22,594 nucleotides of DNA from an uncultured Sutterella sp. (GTDB lineage: Bacteria; Pseudomonadota; Gammaproteobacteria; Burkholderiales; Burkholderiaceae_F), in NCBI GenBank assembly GCA_902493085.1, contig CABUOH010000003.1:1-22594 (forward strand), in the 5' to 3' direction. Positions 1 to 7,222 of this stretch are shown here, piece by piece. The position numbers and the translations under genes were made by a program. Under the pieces are notes generated by a model. It was not told the DNA's origin and ran no database searches. It worked only from the letters and a program-made list of their open reading frames with translations. Each line of letters opens with the position of its first letter. The first letter of the stretch is position 1.

Positions 1-2702
1 CGGAAGAAAACCTCCTCATGGTCGCGCTCTTCTCGCCCGACGGCAGCATGGCCGCTACGGATCTGGCCGACTATGCGAATCTCAACATCGTCGACGAACT
101 CAAGCGTCTGCCCGGCATTGGCGACGTCAGCGTTTTCGGCAATGCGCAGTCCGCCATGCGCATTTGGCTCGACCCAGAAAAAATGGGGCTCATGGGCATC
201 ACGGTCAACGATGTCGAAGACGCCATCGAAGCTCAAAACGCCCAACGCAGCGCAGGCCGTGTCGGTACGGCGCCCACCGTCTCCGAACAACAGCTCTATT
301 ACACGATCACGACCCCGGGTCAGCTCCTTACCGCCGAGGAATTCGCCGACATCATCGTCAAGGCCGACGGGCCCGACAAACTCGTGCGAATGAAGGACAT
401 TGCCACAACCGAAATCGGCAAGCGATCCTATGAATTCCGAGTCGACATCAACGGCACGCAGGGCGTCAACGTCGGCGTCTACCTTCAGACAGGTGCCAAT
501 GCAATGGCGGCCGCCGAAGCCGTCAAATCCCGCATCGTGGAGCTCGCTGCCCAGTTCCCCGAAAACAAGATCGACTACATCATCACCGACGACACGTCGA
601 TATTCGTCGGCGCCTCCCTCAACGAGGTCTACCACACGCTCTTCGAAGCCGGCATCCTAGTGCTTCTCGTCGTCTTCATTTTCCTGCAAAACTGGCGCGC
701 CACACTCATTCCGATGCTTGCCGTCCCCGTATCGCTAATCGGCACGATGGCGGGCCTCTGGCTTTTCGGTTTCTCGCTCAATACGCTGACGCTCTTCGCC
801 ATGACGCTCTCAATCGGCATCGTGGTGGATGATGCCATCGTCGTGCTTGAAAACGTCGAGCGACTGATGCGCACCGAAGGACTCAATCCCTACGAGGCCG
901 CCCAGAAAGCCATGAAGGAGGTGTCGGGAGCGCTTGTCGCCATCGTTCTCGTGCTCGCTTCCGTCTTCATTCCTGTCGCCTTCCTCGGCGGCATCGCCGG
1001 CGAGCTCTATCGACAGTTCGCAGTTACCGTAGCCCTCTCCGTAGCACTGTCGGGCTTCGTTGCCCTCACGCTCACGCCGGCGCTCTGCGCAATCCTTCTC
1101 AAGAAACACAATTCTGAAGAGCGCAAGCACCCCTTCTTTCAGGCATTCGACCGAGGACTTGCATCCTTCACGCTGAGATTTCTCAAGCTCGTCAAGGCGG
1201 CTCTGCGTCACCGCATCATCACTGCCGCCTTTCTCGTCGCCGCGACAATCGGCTGTTGGCAAATGCTGGAACACACGCCAACTTCCTTTATTCCACGTGA
1301 GGACCAAGGCATCGTCCGCATCTCGATCCAACTTCCTGAAGGCGCGGCCTTTCCCCGCACTGAGGCCGTCTCATCTGAAATTCTTGAGTACCTCAAGCAG
1401 AACAGCGCCGTTCAAAGCGTCGTAACGATGGTGGGCTTCGACACGATGAGCGGTGATGTCCGCAGCAACGCGTCCACCTTCATCCTCAAGCTCAGGCACT
1501 GGGATGACCGAAAGGCCATCGCTGAGGAGATCCAGAAGGACATCCAACATTTCATCAGCGCCCATCCGGACATCAAGGGCGTGGCTGCACTGCCTGCCGC
1601 CATCAAGGGACTCGGCTCGACGAACGGCTTTTCCGGTTACATCCTTTCGGACGGCAACGACAACCCGCTCGTTCTCCAGAGCGTTGCAGAAAACTTTCTT
1701 GACGCCCTTCAGGACCGTCCGGAACTCACGGGACTTAGAAGCTATCTGACGGCCGACACACCGCAGCTCAAGCTTCATGTCGACGAGACCAAGGCGATCG
1801 CGCTCGGCGTGAACATCGACGACATCTACGACACGATCTCTCACCTGATGGGAAGCAAGTATGTCAATGATTTCACACGCAACGGCAAAATCTACCGCGT
1901 CGTCATCCAGGCGGCTCCGCAATTTCGCTCGACGCCCGAGGACATCGGCTCGGGCTATGTCCGCGCCAGCAGTGGCGAAATGGTGCCCATCTCCGCTCTC
2001 GTGCGCACCGAACGCACTTCGGGCGCCGCGTCCCTCTCACGCATGAACGGCTATCTTGCCGCCCAGTTCAGCGGTGCGGCCTCTCAGGGCACTTCTTCGG
2101 GCGACGCGATCAAGCTCGTCGAGGAAACGGCCCAAGAAGTGCTCCCCGAGGGCTACACGATCGAATGGGTGGGTCAAGCCTATCACGAAAAGCGCATCGG
2201 CGCATCGTCAACCACCGCCTTCGGCTTCGGCATTCTGATGATGTTCCTCATCTTGGCTGCGCTCTACGAACGCTGGTCGCTCCCGATTGCCGTCGTACTG
2301 GCCGTGCCCTACGCCGTCCTCGGCGCCATGACTGCCATCTGGATCCGCGGAACGCCCAACGACATCTACTTCCAAATCGGTCTTCTGGTGCTCATCGGCC
2401 TTACGGCAAAGAATGCAATTCTCATCGTGGAATTCGCCGCGCAGAAAATGGAGGAAGGCATGGGACCTTTTGACGCTGCGCTTGAAGCCGCCGGTCTTCG
2501 ATTCCGACCAATTCTGATGACATCCTTTGCCTTCGTGCTCGGCGTCGTTCCGCTCATCATCGCCACTGGCGCCGGCGCCGGCGCTCGCCACTCCATGGGT
2601 ACGGGTGTCTTTGGCGGCATGCTCGCAGCGACCTTCATATCAACCATCTTCGTACCCGTGTTTTTCACTTGGTTCGCGAAGAAATCCTCAAAGAAACGCT
2701 GA
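1..2702 (+). CDS. RND multidrug efflux pump inner-membrane subunit (AcrB/MexF-like, HAE1 family), 5' end cut off by window
   Basis: This is the inner-membrane proton/drug antiporter of a tripartite efflux pump, which exports drugs through a periplasmic adaptor and an outer-membrane channel. The first complete codon is at base 3 and the frame is open to the window edge. About 135-140 N-terminal residues (TM1 and the start of the porter domain) lie outside, judged from recalled AcrB. Numbering from the ATG at base 18, the TM4 proton-relay pair is D271-D272 (in GIVVDDAIVV) and the TM10 lysine is K798 (in LTAKNAILIVEF), so the relay looks intact. The motif FLQNWRATLIP and the closing FVPVFF segment with a basic tail are typical. 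The wording of the porter domain resembles MexF/BpeF-type pumps, but substrates cannot be read from sequence. The adaptor gene is presumably upstream; no outer-membrane channel gene follows, because a terminator and then convergent genes come next. Confidence 0.95.
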   Translation, partial: EENLLMVALFSPDGSMAATDLADYANLNIVDELKRLPGIGDVSVFGNAQSAMRIWLDPEKMGLMGITVNDVEDAIEAQNAQRSAGRVGTAPTVSEQQLYYTITTPGQLLTAEEFADIIVKADGPDKLVRMKDIATTEIGKRSYEFRVDINGTQGVNVGVYLQTGANAMAAAEAVKSRIVELAAQFPENKIDYIITDDTSIFVGASLNEVYHTLFEAGILVLLVVFIFLQNWRATLIPMLAVPVSLIGTMAGLWLFGFSLNTLTLFAMTLSIGIVVDDAIVVLENVERLMRTEGLNPYEAAQKAMKEVSGALVAIVLVLASVFIPVAFLGGIAGELYRQFAVTVALSVALSGFVALTLTPALCAILLKKHNSEERKHPFFQAFDRGLASFTLRFLKLVKAALRHRIITAAFLVAATIGCWQMLEHTPTSFIPREDQGIVRISIQLPEGAAFPRTEAVSSEILEYLKQNSAVQSVVTMVGFDTMSGDVRSNASTFILKLRHWDDRKAIAEEIQKDIQHFISAHPDIKGVAALPAAIKGLGSTNGFSGYILSDGNDNPLVLQSVAENFLDALQDRPELTGLRSYLTADTPQLKLHVDETKAIALGVNIDDIYDTISHLMGSKYVNDFTRNGKIYRVVIQAAPQFRSTPEDIGSGYVRASSGEMVPISALVRTERTSGAASLSRMNGYLAAQFSGAASQGTSSGDAIKLVEETAQEVLPEGYTIEWVGQAYHEKRIGASSTTAFGFGILMMFLILAALYERWSLPIAVVLAVPYAVLGAMTAIWIRGTPNDIYFQIGLLVLIGLTAKNAILIVEFAAQKMEEGMGPFDAALEAAGLRFRPILMTSFAFVLGVVPLIIATGAGAGARHSMGTGVFGGMLAATFISTIFVPVFFTWFAKKSSKKR

Positions 2703-2718
2703 GCTAAAAGCTCAGACT

Positions 2719-2751
2719 AAATCGGCCGCTCCTCCCGGAACGGCCGATTTT
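2719..2751 (+). terminator. Intrinsic terminator after the RND pump gene
   Basis: A perfect 10-bp inverted repeat (AAATCGGCCG at 2719-2728 pairs with CGGCCGATTT at 2741-2750) has a 12-nt loop and ends in TTTT. It lies 17 bases after the pump stop codon. On the other strand the stem is followed by TTTAGTC, so it could also weakly stop transcription coming from the convergent ABC transporter operon. Confidence 0.75.
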
Positions 2752-2774
2752 CATGGGTCCGAGCAGTTACGACG

Positions 2775-3563
2775 TCAACTGAGCAGCATCTTGTCGGATA
2801 CGCCGTCCCCCGCCTTCTCGAAAAACTGCAGAAGATCCACGGCCGTCAGCTTCGTCTTCTCCTCGCCTCTGACGTCAAGAATCGGCCGGCCGTCGTGCAT
2901 CATGATGAGGCGATTGCCGTAACGAAGCGCATCCCGCATGTTGTGGGTGATCATAAGCGTCGTAAGCTGCTGTTCTGTCACGAGCTTTTCCGTTATCTCA
3001 AGCACCTTGCCCGCCGTCTTCGGATCTAGCGCTGCCGTGTGTTCGTCAAGCAGCAGAAGCTTCGGGCGCACCAACGTTGCCATCAGGAGCGTAAGCGCTT
3101 GGCGCTGGCCGCCCGAGAGAAGTCCCACATGAGCCGTCATGCGGTTTTCGAGTCCAAGGCCGAGCATTTTGACGAGTTCCGCGAAATAAGCCGTGCGATC
3201 CGCGCGATCGCTCCATCGAAGCGTCTGCGCACGGCCCCGCCGGTCCGCGATGGCCAGATTTTCTGAAATCATCATGCCGGCGGCCGTACCGCGCATCGGG
3301 TCCTGAAAGACGCGCCCTATAAAAGCGGCCCGTTTGTACTCCGGCATCTTGGAAACGTCAACACCGTCGATGAGAATGGATCCGGAATCAATCGGGAATG
3401 CACCCGCAATAGCATTGAGCGTCGTGGACTTGCCGGCACCATTAGAACCGATCACGGTGCAGAAGTCTCCATCCTCAAGCGTGAACGAGACGCCTCGCAG
3501 CGCCTTCTTTTCATTGGCAGTACCCGCAAAGAACGTTTTGGTGACGTTTTTGAGTTCAAGCAT
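2775..3563 (-). CDS. ABC transporter ATP-binding protein (COG1101 type, TrpZ-like)
   Basis: This is the cytoplasmic ATPase that powers the importer whose permease and binding protein are encoded just upstream. The 262-residue protein has all ABC motifs: Walker A GSNGAGKS (39-46), Q-loop Q87, signature LSGGQ (149-153), Walker B LLLLDE with catalytic E174, and switch histidine H207. The run DEHTAALDP after Walker B is typical of the COG1101 subfamily that pairs with COG2984 binding proteins. An open frame extends upstream to 3719, but that part overlaps the permease. The ATG at 3563 is preceded by GAAGGAAAG and begins MLELKNVTKTFF, the usual start of the fold. It lies 28 bases after the permease stop, so the two are almost certainly co-transcribed and equimolar. 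Substrate is not determined by this subunit. Confidence 0.93.
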   Translation of the reverse strand: MLELKNVTKTFFAGTANEKKALRGVSFTLEDGDFCTVIGSNGAGKSTTLNAIAGAFPIDSGSILIDGVDVSKMPEYKRAAFIGRVFQDPMRGTAAGMMISENLAIADRRGRAQTLRWSDRADRTAYFAELVKMLGLGLENRMTAHVGLLSGGQRQALTLLMATLVRPKLLLLDEHTAALDPKTAGKVLEITEKLVTEQQLTTLMITHNMRDALRYGNRLIMMHDGRPILDVRGEEKTKLTAVDLLQFFEKAGDGVSDKMLLS

Positions 3564-3591
3564 TTTCTTTCCTTCGTGTTCGGTTCTCAAT

Positions 3592-4476
3592 TCAGGCACG
3601 GAAACGCCGGCAGGACAGCTTTTCCTTGATGAGCGGCAGTGCCAGCGCAACGGCAACGAGCACGGCGGTAAAGAGCTTGAGATCGTTGGGCGGCATGCCC
3701 ATTTCAAGCACGAATGCAATGACGAGTCGATAAATGATGGAGCCCAGGATCACCGCCACAAGGCTCGTCTTGAAGGTCTTGGGCGAGAAAAGGACCTCTC
3801 CGATGATAACGGATGCCAGACCGATCACGATCGTGCCGACGCCCATGCCCACGTCTGCAAAGCCGTTGGCTTGGGCGACGGTTGCCCCCGACAAGGCGAC
3901 AAGGCCGTTCGAAATGACAAGGCCCAACACAATCATCGTATTGGTGTTGATGCCTTGCGCCCGGGCCATCTGAGCATTGAAACCCGTGGCGCGCACGGCG
4001 GTTCCGAGCTCCGTGCCGAAGAACCAGTAGATCACGGCAGCGACCGCAACCGCAAAGACCAAGCCTACGATGAGACCGCTCATGGCTACGGACAATCCAA
4101 AACTGTTCTCAAGAATCGTGAAGACCGTCTCATTTTGCAGGAGGCCGACGTTGGATTTTCCCATCACGTGTAAGTTCACGGAATAGAGACCGATCATCGT
4201 CAGAATACCGGCAAGAAGCGCCGGAATGCGAAGTTTCGTCGTAAGAAGACCCGTGACGCCTCCGGCAAGAGAGCCTGCAAGGAGTGCGAGGGCAAAGGCG
4301 ACCGGCAATCCAAGTCCGGCCGTGATGGCGGTTGCGGCCACAGCTGCGCCAAGAGGAAACGAGCCTTCAACGGACAGATCGGCGATATCGAGAATGCGAA
4401 ACGTCAGAAAAACGCCCAGGGCGAGGACTGACCACTGCAACCCCTGTCCTACGGTCGAGAGAATGAGATCAAGCAT
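3592..4476 (-). CDS. ABC transporter permease (BPD_transp_2 / COG4120 type, TrpY-like)
   Basis: This is the membrane subunit of the importer, 294 residues and almost wholly hydrophobic, with about eight predicted transmembrane segments by eye. It belongs to the same broad fold as LivH/RbsC permeases. The motif near residues 31-42 (DIADLSVEGSF) and the later stretch ATGFNAQMARAQGI, a likely coupling-helix region facing the ATPase, match the family that travels with COG2984 binding proteins. The ATG at 4476 has AAGGAA about six bases upstream. The gene sits 166 bases behind the binding-protein gene, and that gap contains a strong terminator and a second small hairpin, so permease and ATPase are probably made in smaller amounts than the binding protein. 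Known relatives in Firmicutes are predicted tryptophan transporters; the substrate here is not known. Confidence 0.92.
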   Translation of the reverse strand: MLDLILSTVGQGLQWSVLALGVFLTFRILDIADLSVEGSFPLGAAVAATAITAGLGLPVAFALALLAGSLAGGVTGLLTTKLRIPALLAGILTMIGLYSVNLHVMGKSNVGLLQNETVFTILENSFGLSVAMSGLIVGLVFAVAVAAVIYWFFGTELGTAVRATGFNAQMARAQGINTNTMIVLGLVISNGLVALSGATVAQANGFADVGMGVGTIVIGLASVIIGEVLFSPKTFKTSLVAVILGSIIYRLVIAFVLEMGMPPNDLKLFTAVLVAVALALPLIKEKLSCRRFRA

Positions 4477-4538
4477 GAAGTTTCCTTTTCTAGGTACGCT
4501 CGACGGATATGACCGCCGATTGTTTTTTTAGTAGGAGC

Positions 4539-4562
4539 GCCGGCAGAGAACGATCTTCCGGC
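4539..4562 (-). other. Small hairpin in leader of the permease gene
   Basis: Read on the minus strand, GCCGG pairs with CCGGC, and inside it AGA pairs with TCT across a mismatch. It has no U-run after it, so it is not a terminator. It lies between the intra-operon terminator and the permease ribosome-binding site and could protect the 5' end of a processed permease-ATPase message. That role is inference. Confidence 0.4.
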
Positions 4563-4568
4563 CTATGC

Positions 4569-4618
4569 AAAAAAAGCGGAGCTTCGCAGACGCATCCGGC
4601 GTCCTTGACAAGCTCCGC
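4569..4618 (-). terminator. Strong intrinsic terminator between binding-protein and permease genes
   Basis: On the minus strand GCGGAGCTT (4618-4610) pairs perfectly with AAGCTCCGC (4584-4576), followed by seven Ts (4575-4569). Within the loop a second perfect 5-bp stem (GACGC/GCGTC, 4603-4589) makes a branched or stacked hairpin. It starts 25 bases after the binding-protein stop and lies before the permease start, that is, inside what would otherwise be one operon. Confidence 0.85.
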
Positions 4619-4642
4619 ACGAGGCGCAGCCTCTATTTGAGA

Positions 4643-5635
4643 TTACTGAAAGAGCACCGCTCCCTTCCGGAGTTCTTCCGGAATTGCAATGCCGATCGCA
4701 GCAGCCGTCTTCATATTGAAGACCGGCGTTCCGCTTGCGACGTGCTGAACCGGCATGTCGGCGGGCTTCTTCTTGCCGTCGAGAATGTCTGCTCCCATCT
4801 GGCCCGTCATACGGCCGATTTCGTAGTAGTCAACGGAGATCGAGCCGAGGCATCCGGCTTCAGTCATGCCGCGCTCGCCGGCGACGACCGGAATCTTGGC
4901 GGGATTGACGACTTTTGCAAGTGCAGGGATGGCGCTAGCAAGCACGTTGTCAGTTGGCAGCCACAAACCCTGAACCTTGCCATTTAGGCTGGTAACGGCC
5001 TGCTGAATGTCATTGACGTTGGATACAGTGGCTTCAAGCACCTGCACACCGTGCTTTTCAGCGGCCTTCTTGAAAATGTCGACTTGATACTTGGAGTTGA
5101 TTTCACTGGAGTTGTAGATTGTACCGACCGTCTTGGCGCCCGGGACGAGCTTGAGCAACAGCTCAAGCTGAGCTTCGATCGGGCCAAGATCGGAGACGCC
5201 CGTGACGTTGCCGCCGGGCATTTCATCAGACTTGACGAGCTTGGCCGCGACAAAATCGGTGATGGCTGTGGCCACGATCGGCGTATCCCTCGCGGTCGTC
5301 GCCACTGCCTGTGCCGCTGGAGTTGCAACAGCGAAAATCAGCTTGTCCTTGTTGGAGACAAAACGAGTGGCGATGTTATGAAGATTCGACTGATCGCCCT
5401 GGGCGTTCTGGAAGTCGATCTTGATGTTGACGCCGTCCTTGTAGCCTCGTTCTGCGAGTGCATCCTTGACGCCTTTGGTACAGGCGTCAAGAGCGGCATG
5501 CTCGACAAGCTGAACGATGCCTACGGGCACGAGTTCGGCCTTGGCAGGCTCCTTGTCGCCACATCCCGCAAGTGCCAGCGCGGCAGCAACGGAAAGCGCA
5601 ATGGCGCGGCGGCGCGTAATCTTGGAAATCTGCAT
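4643..5635 (-). CDS. ABC transporter substrate-binding lipoprotein (ABC_sub_bind, COG2984; TrpX-like)
   Basis: This is the periplasmic solute receptor of the importer. The 330-residue product starts MQISKITRRR, followed by a hydrophobic stretch and the lipobox LAGC with C25 as the lipidation site. The triple arginine resembles a Tat signal only weakly, so a Sec lipoprotein is more likely. The mature part shows the two-lobed PF04392 pattern, with PVGIVQLVEH near the start and later NVTGVSD and VGTIYN blocks. An in-frame ATG 11 codons upstream (5668) has no ribosome-binding site, while the ATG at 5635 follows GAGAGGGATCAC, so I chose 5635. Relatives in Firmicutes bind tryptophan or other aromatic compounds (predicted from T-box regulation). 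No T-box or Trp-rich leader peptide is visible here, so the ligand remains open. Confidence 0.92.
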   Translation of the reverse strand: MQISKITRRRAIALSVAAALALAGCGDKEPAKAELVPVGIVQLVEHAALDACTKGVKDALAERGYKDGVNIKIDFQNAQGDQSNLHNIATRFVSNKDKLIFAVATPAAQAVATTARDTPIVATAITDFVAAKLVKSDEMPGGNVTGVSDLGPIEAQLELLLKLVPGAKTVGTIYNSSEINSKYQVDIFKKAAEKHGVQVLEATVSNVNDIQQAVTSLNGKVQGLWLPTDNVLASAIPALAKVVNPAKIPVVAGERGMTEAGCLGSISVDYYEIGRMTGQMGADILDGKKKPADMPVQHVASGTPVFNMKTAAAIGIAIPEELRKGAVLFQ

Positions 5636-5704
5636 GTGATCCCTCTCCCCCTCTGTAATGGAAGTCATGCCCGGGCCCGATTGTGCCGCAGGACGTTGAT
5701 TTCG

Positions 5705-5710
5705 ATTATA
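5705..5710 (-). promoter_or_regulatory. Sigma-70-type -10 element for the ABC transporter operon
   Basis: The minus strand reads TATAAT at 5710-5705, an exact consensus -10, about 70 bases before the binding-protein start codon. The -35 region at standard spacing (GAAAGA or neighbours) is a poor match, so the promoter may be weak or need an activator. This lies downstream of the dnaJ terminator, so the operon appears to be independently transcribed. Confidence 0.5.
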
Positions 5711-5838
5711 CGAACCGAAAACGCACGTCTTTCGCGCTCTACTTCCTTTTACTTAAAGCAAATCTACTAGCCGCATGAAGCTCGCTCAAAAGTTGTTCAA
5801 ATCATTTTTGACGGCCGCCTCTTCCACGCCCTTGCGCT

Positions 5839-5876
5839 AAAAATAAACGGCGCCCGTCAGACGACGGACGCCGTTT
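5839..5876 (-). terminator. Intrinsic terminator after dnaJ
   Basis: On the minus strand AAACGGCG (5876-5869) pairs with CGCCGTTT (5852-5845) and CCGTC pairs with GACGG inside it, separated by one mismatch, with a 4-nt loop. The tail reads TTTATTTTTAG. It lies 35 bases beyond the dnaJ stop codon and separates the chaperone block from the ABC transporter operon. Confidence 0.8.
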
Positions 5877-5911
5877 AGGACAGTCCACTCCCGAACATGC
5901 GGGATGACGAT

Positions 5912-7063
5912 TTACTTGAAGAAGCTCTTCATGCGATCGAAGAAGCCCTGCGTCTTGGGATTATGCTTGTCCCCTCCCTCCTTGAGAGACGCTTCGAACT
6001 CCTTCAGCAGGTTCTTCTGCTTGGTAGAGAGATTGACCGGCGTTTCCACGGAGATGTGAAGGAACAAATCGCCGGGCTCGCCCGTCCGCAGGTTCTTCAC
6101 GCCCTTGCCGCGCAATCGGAAGGTCTTGCCGGACTGAGTGCCTTCCGGCAACGTGATTCGCGATTCGCCCGAAAGGGTCGGAACCGTGATTTCACCGCCG
6201 AGCGCCGCAGTAGCAAAGGAGACGGGAAGTTCAGTATGAAGATCGTCTCCGTCACGAGAAAAGATGTCGTGCGGCTTGACCACGATTTCAATATAGAGGT
6301 CTCCTGACTCACCGCCGTTCATGCCCGGTTCGCCGCGCCCAGACATGCGGATGCGCTGACCGTCGTTGATGCCGGCCGGAATCTTGACCTCCACAACCTT
6401 CGTCGTGCGAACCTTGCCGACACCTTGGCAGTTCGGACACGGGTCTGTGATGACCTGTCCGGTCCCGTGACACTTCGGACAGGTCTGATGCACTTGGAAA
6501 AGACCGTTGGAGACGCGAACGGCACCGTGCCCCTGGCAAGTCGGGCATGTCCTTCTGGACGTACCCGGCTTGCAGCCCGTGCCGTGACAGGACTGGCATT
6601 CATCCCAGGCCGGGACTCGGATTTCCATCGTGCGGCCCATGGCTGCATCTTCGAGAGAAATCTCCAGCTCGAATCGCACGTCGTTTCCGCGGACGCCCTG
6701 CTCACGGGCCGAGCGGCTTCCACGCATGCCGCCACCGCCGAAGATGTCGCCGAAGATGTCGCCGAAGGCACTCTGAAAATCAGCGCCGTTCATGTTGCCA
6801 AAACCGCCGAATCCGCCGTGGCCGCCGGCGGCGTTGGGATCCACGCCGGCCTTTCCGTATCGGTCATAAGCGGCGCGCTTCTGGTCGTCGGAAAGCACGG
6901 CATAGGCTTCACCGATTTCCTTGAACTTCTCTTCGGCGACCTTGTCCCCCGGATTGCGGTCCGGGTGGTACTTCATGGCCATTCGGCGGTAGGCCTTCTT
7001 GATGTCGTCGGCGGAAGCGTCCTTGCCGACGCCGAGCACCTCGTAATAATCGCGATCAGACAT
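5912..7063 (-). CDS. dnaJ: Chaperone protein DnaJ (Hsp40)
   Basis: This is the co-chaperone that binds unfolded proteins, hands them to DnaK and stimulates DnaK ATP hydrolysis. The 383-residue protein is a full class-I DnaJ: J-domain with HPD at 33-35, a Gly/Phe-rich linker carrying GDIFGDIF, a zinc-finger region with four CxxCxGxG repeats (CQSCHGTG, CPTCQGHG, CPKCHGTG, CPNCQGVG) and the C-terminal substrate-binding domains. E. coli DnaJ has 376 residues, so length is normal. An open frame continues 16 codons upstream, but the ATG at 7063 begins MSDRDYYEVLGV, the family start, with AGGA eight bases before it. It follows dnaK by 159 bases and has no heat-shock promoter of its own in that gap, so it is probably read from the dnaK promoter. 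Confidence 0.98.
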   Translation of the reverse strand: MSDRDYYEVLGVGKDASADDIKKAYRRMAMKYHPDRNPGDKVAEEKFKEIGEAYAVLSDDQKRAAYDRYGKAGVDPNAAGGHGGFGGFGNMNGADFQSAFGDIFGDIFGGGGMRGSRSAREQGVRGNDVRFELEISLEDAAMGRTMEIRVPAWDECQSCHGTGCKPGTSRRTCPTCQGHGAVRVSNGLFQVHQTCPKCHGTGQVITDPCPNCQGVGKVRTTKVVEVKIPAGINDGQRIRMSGRGEPGMNGGESGDLYIEIVVKPHDIFSRDGDDLHTELPVSFATAALGGEITVPTLSGESRITLPEGTQSGKTFRLRGKGVKNLRTGEPGDLFLHISVETPVNLSTKQKNLLKEFEASLKEGGDKHNPKTQGFFDRMKSFFK

Positions 7064-7117
7064 TACCCAATTCCTGCGGGGGACTGCCCCGTCTTCTTTT
7101 TGATTTTTCAAAACTCG

Positions 7118-7152
7118 AAAAGGGCCGGCATCGCGTGAGCGAACCGACCCTT
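7118..7152 (-). terminator. Possible weak terminator or attenuator between dnaK and dnaJ
   Basis: On the minus strand AAGGGTCGG (7152-7144) pairs with CCGGCCCTT (7128-7120), nine pairs including one G-T wobble, with a 15-nt loop and a short T-run of four (7121-7118). It lies about 70 bases after the dnaK stop. The long loop and short T-run suggest partial termination, which would lower DnaJ relative to DnaK, or an RNA-processing or stability hairpin. Confidence 0.45.
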
Positions 7153-7222
7153 CGTTGGATGCGCTGACTCCAGGCCTAATCAGCCCGGGAGCCTAGGCTG
7201 CCGGATTTCCGTCACTCACGGA

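Noticed and set aside
2701..2713. GAGC-TAAAA-GCTC hairpin overlapping the RND pump stop codon
   Set aside because: Only four base pairs and no T-run; the stronger hairpin just after it explains termination.
5636..5838. Possible T-box, riboswitch or leader peptide before the transporter operon
   Set aside because: The leader from the likely start site to the ATG is only about 60 bases, contains no Trp-rich reading frame and no conserved riboswitch core.
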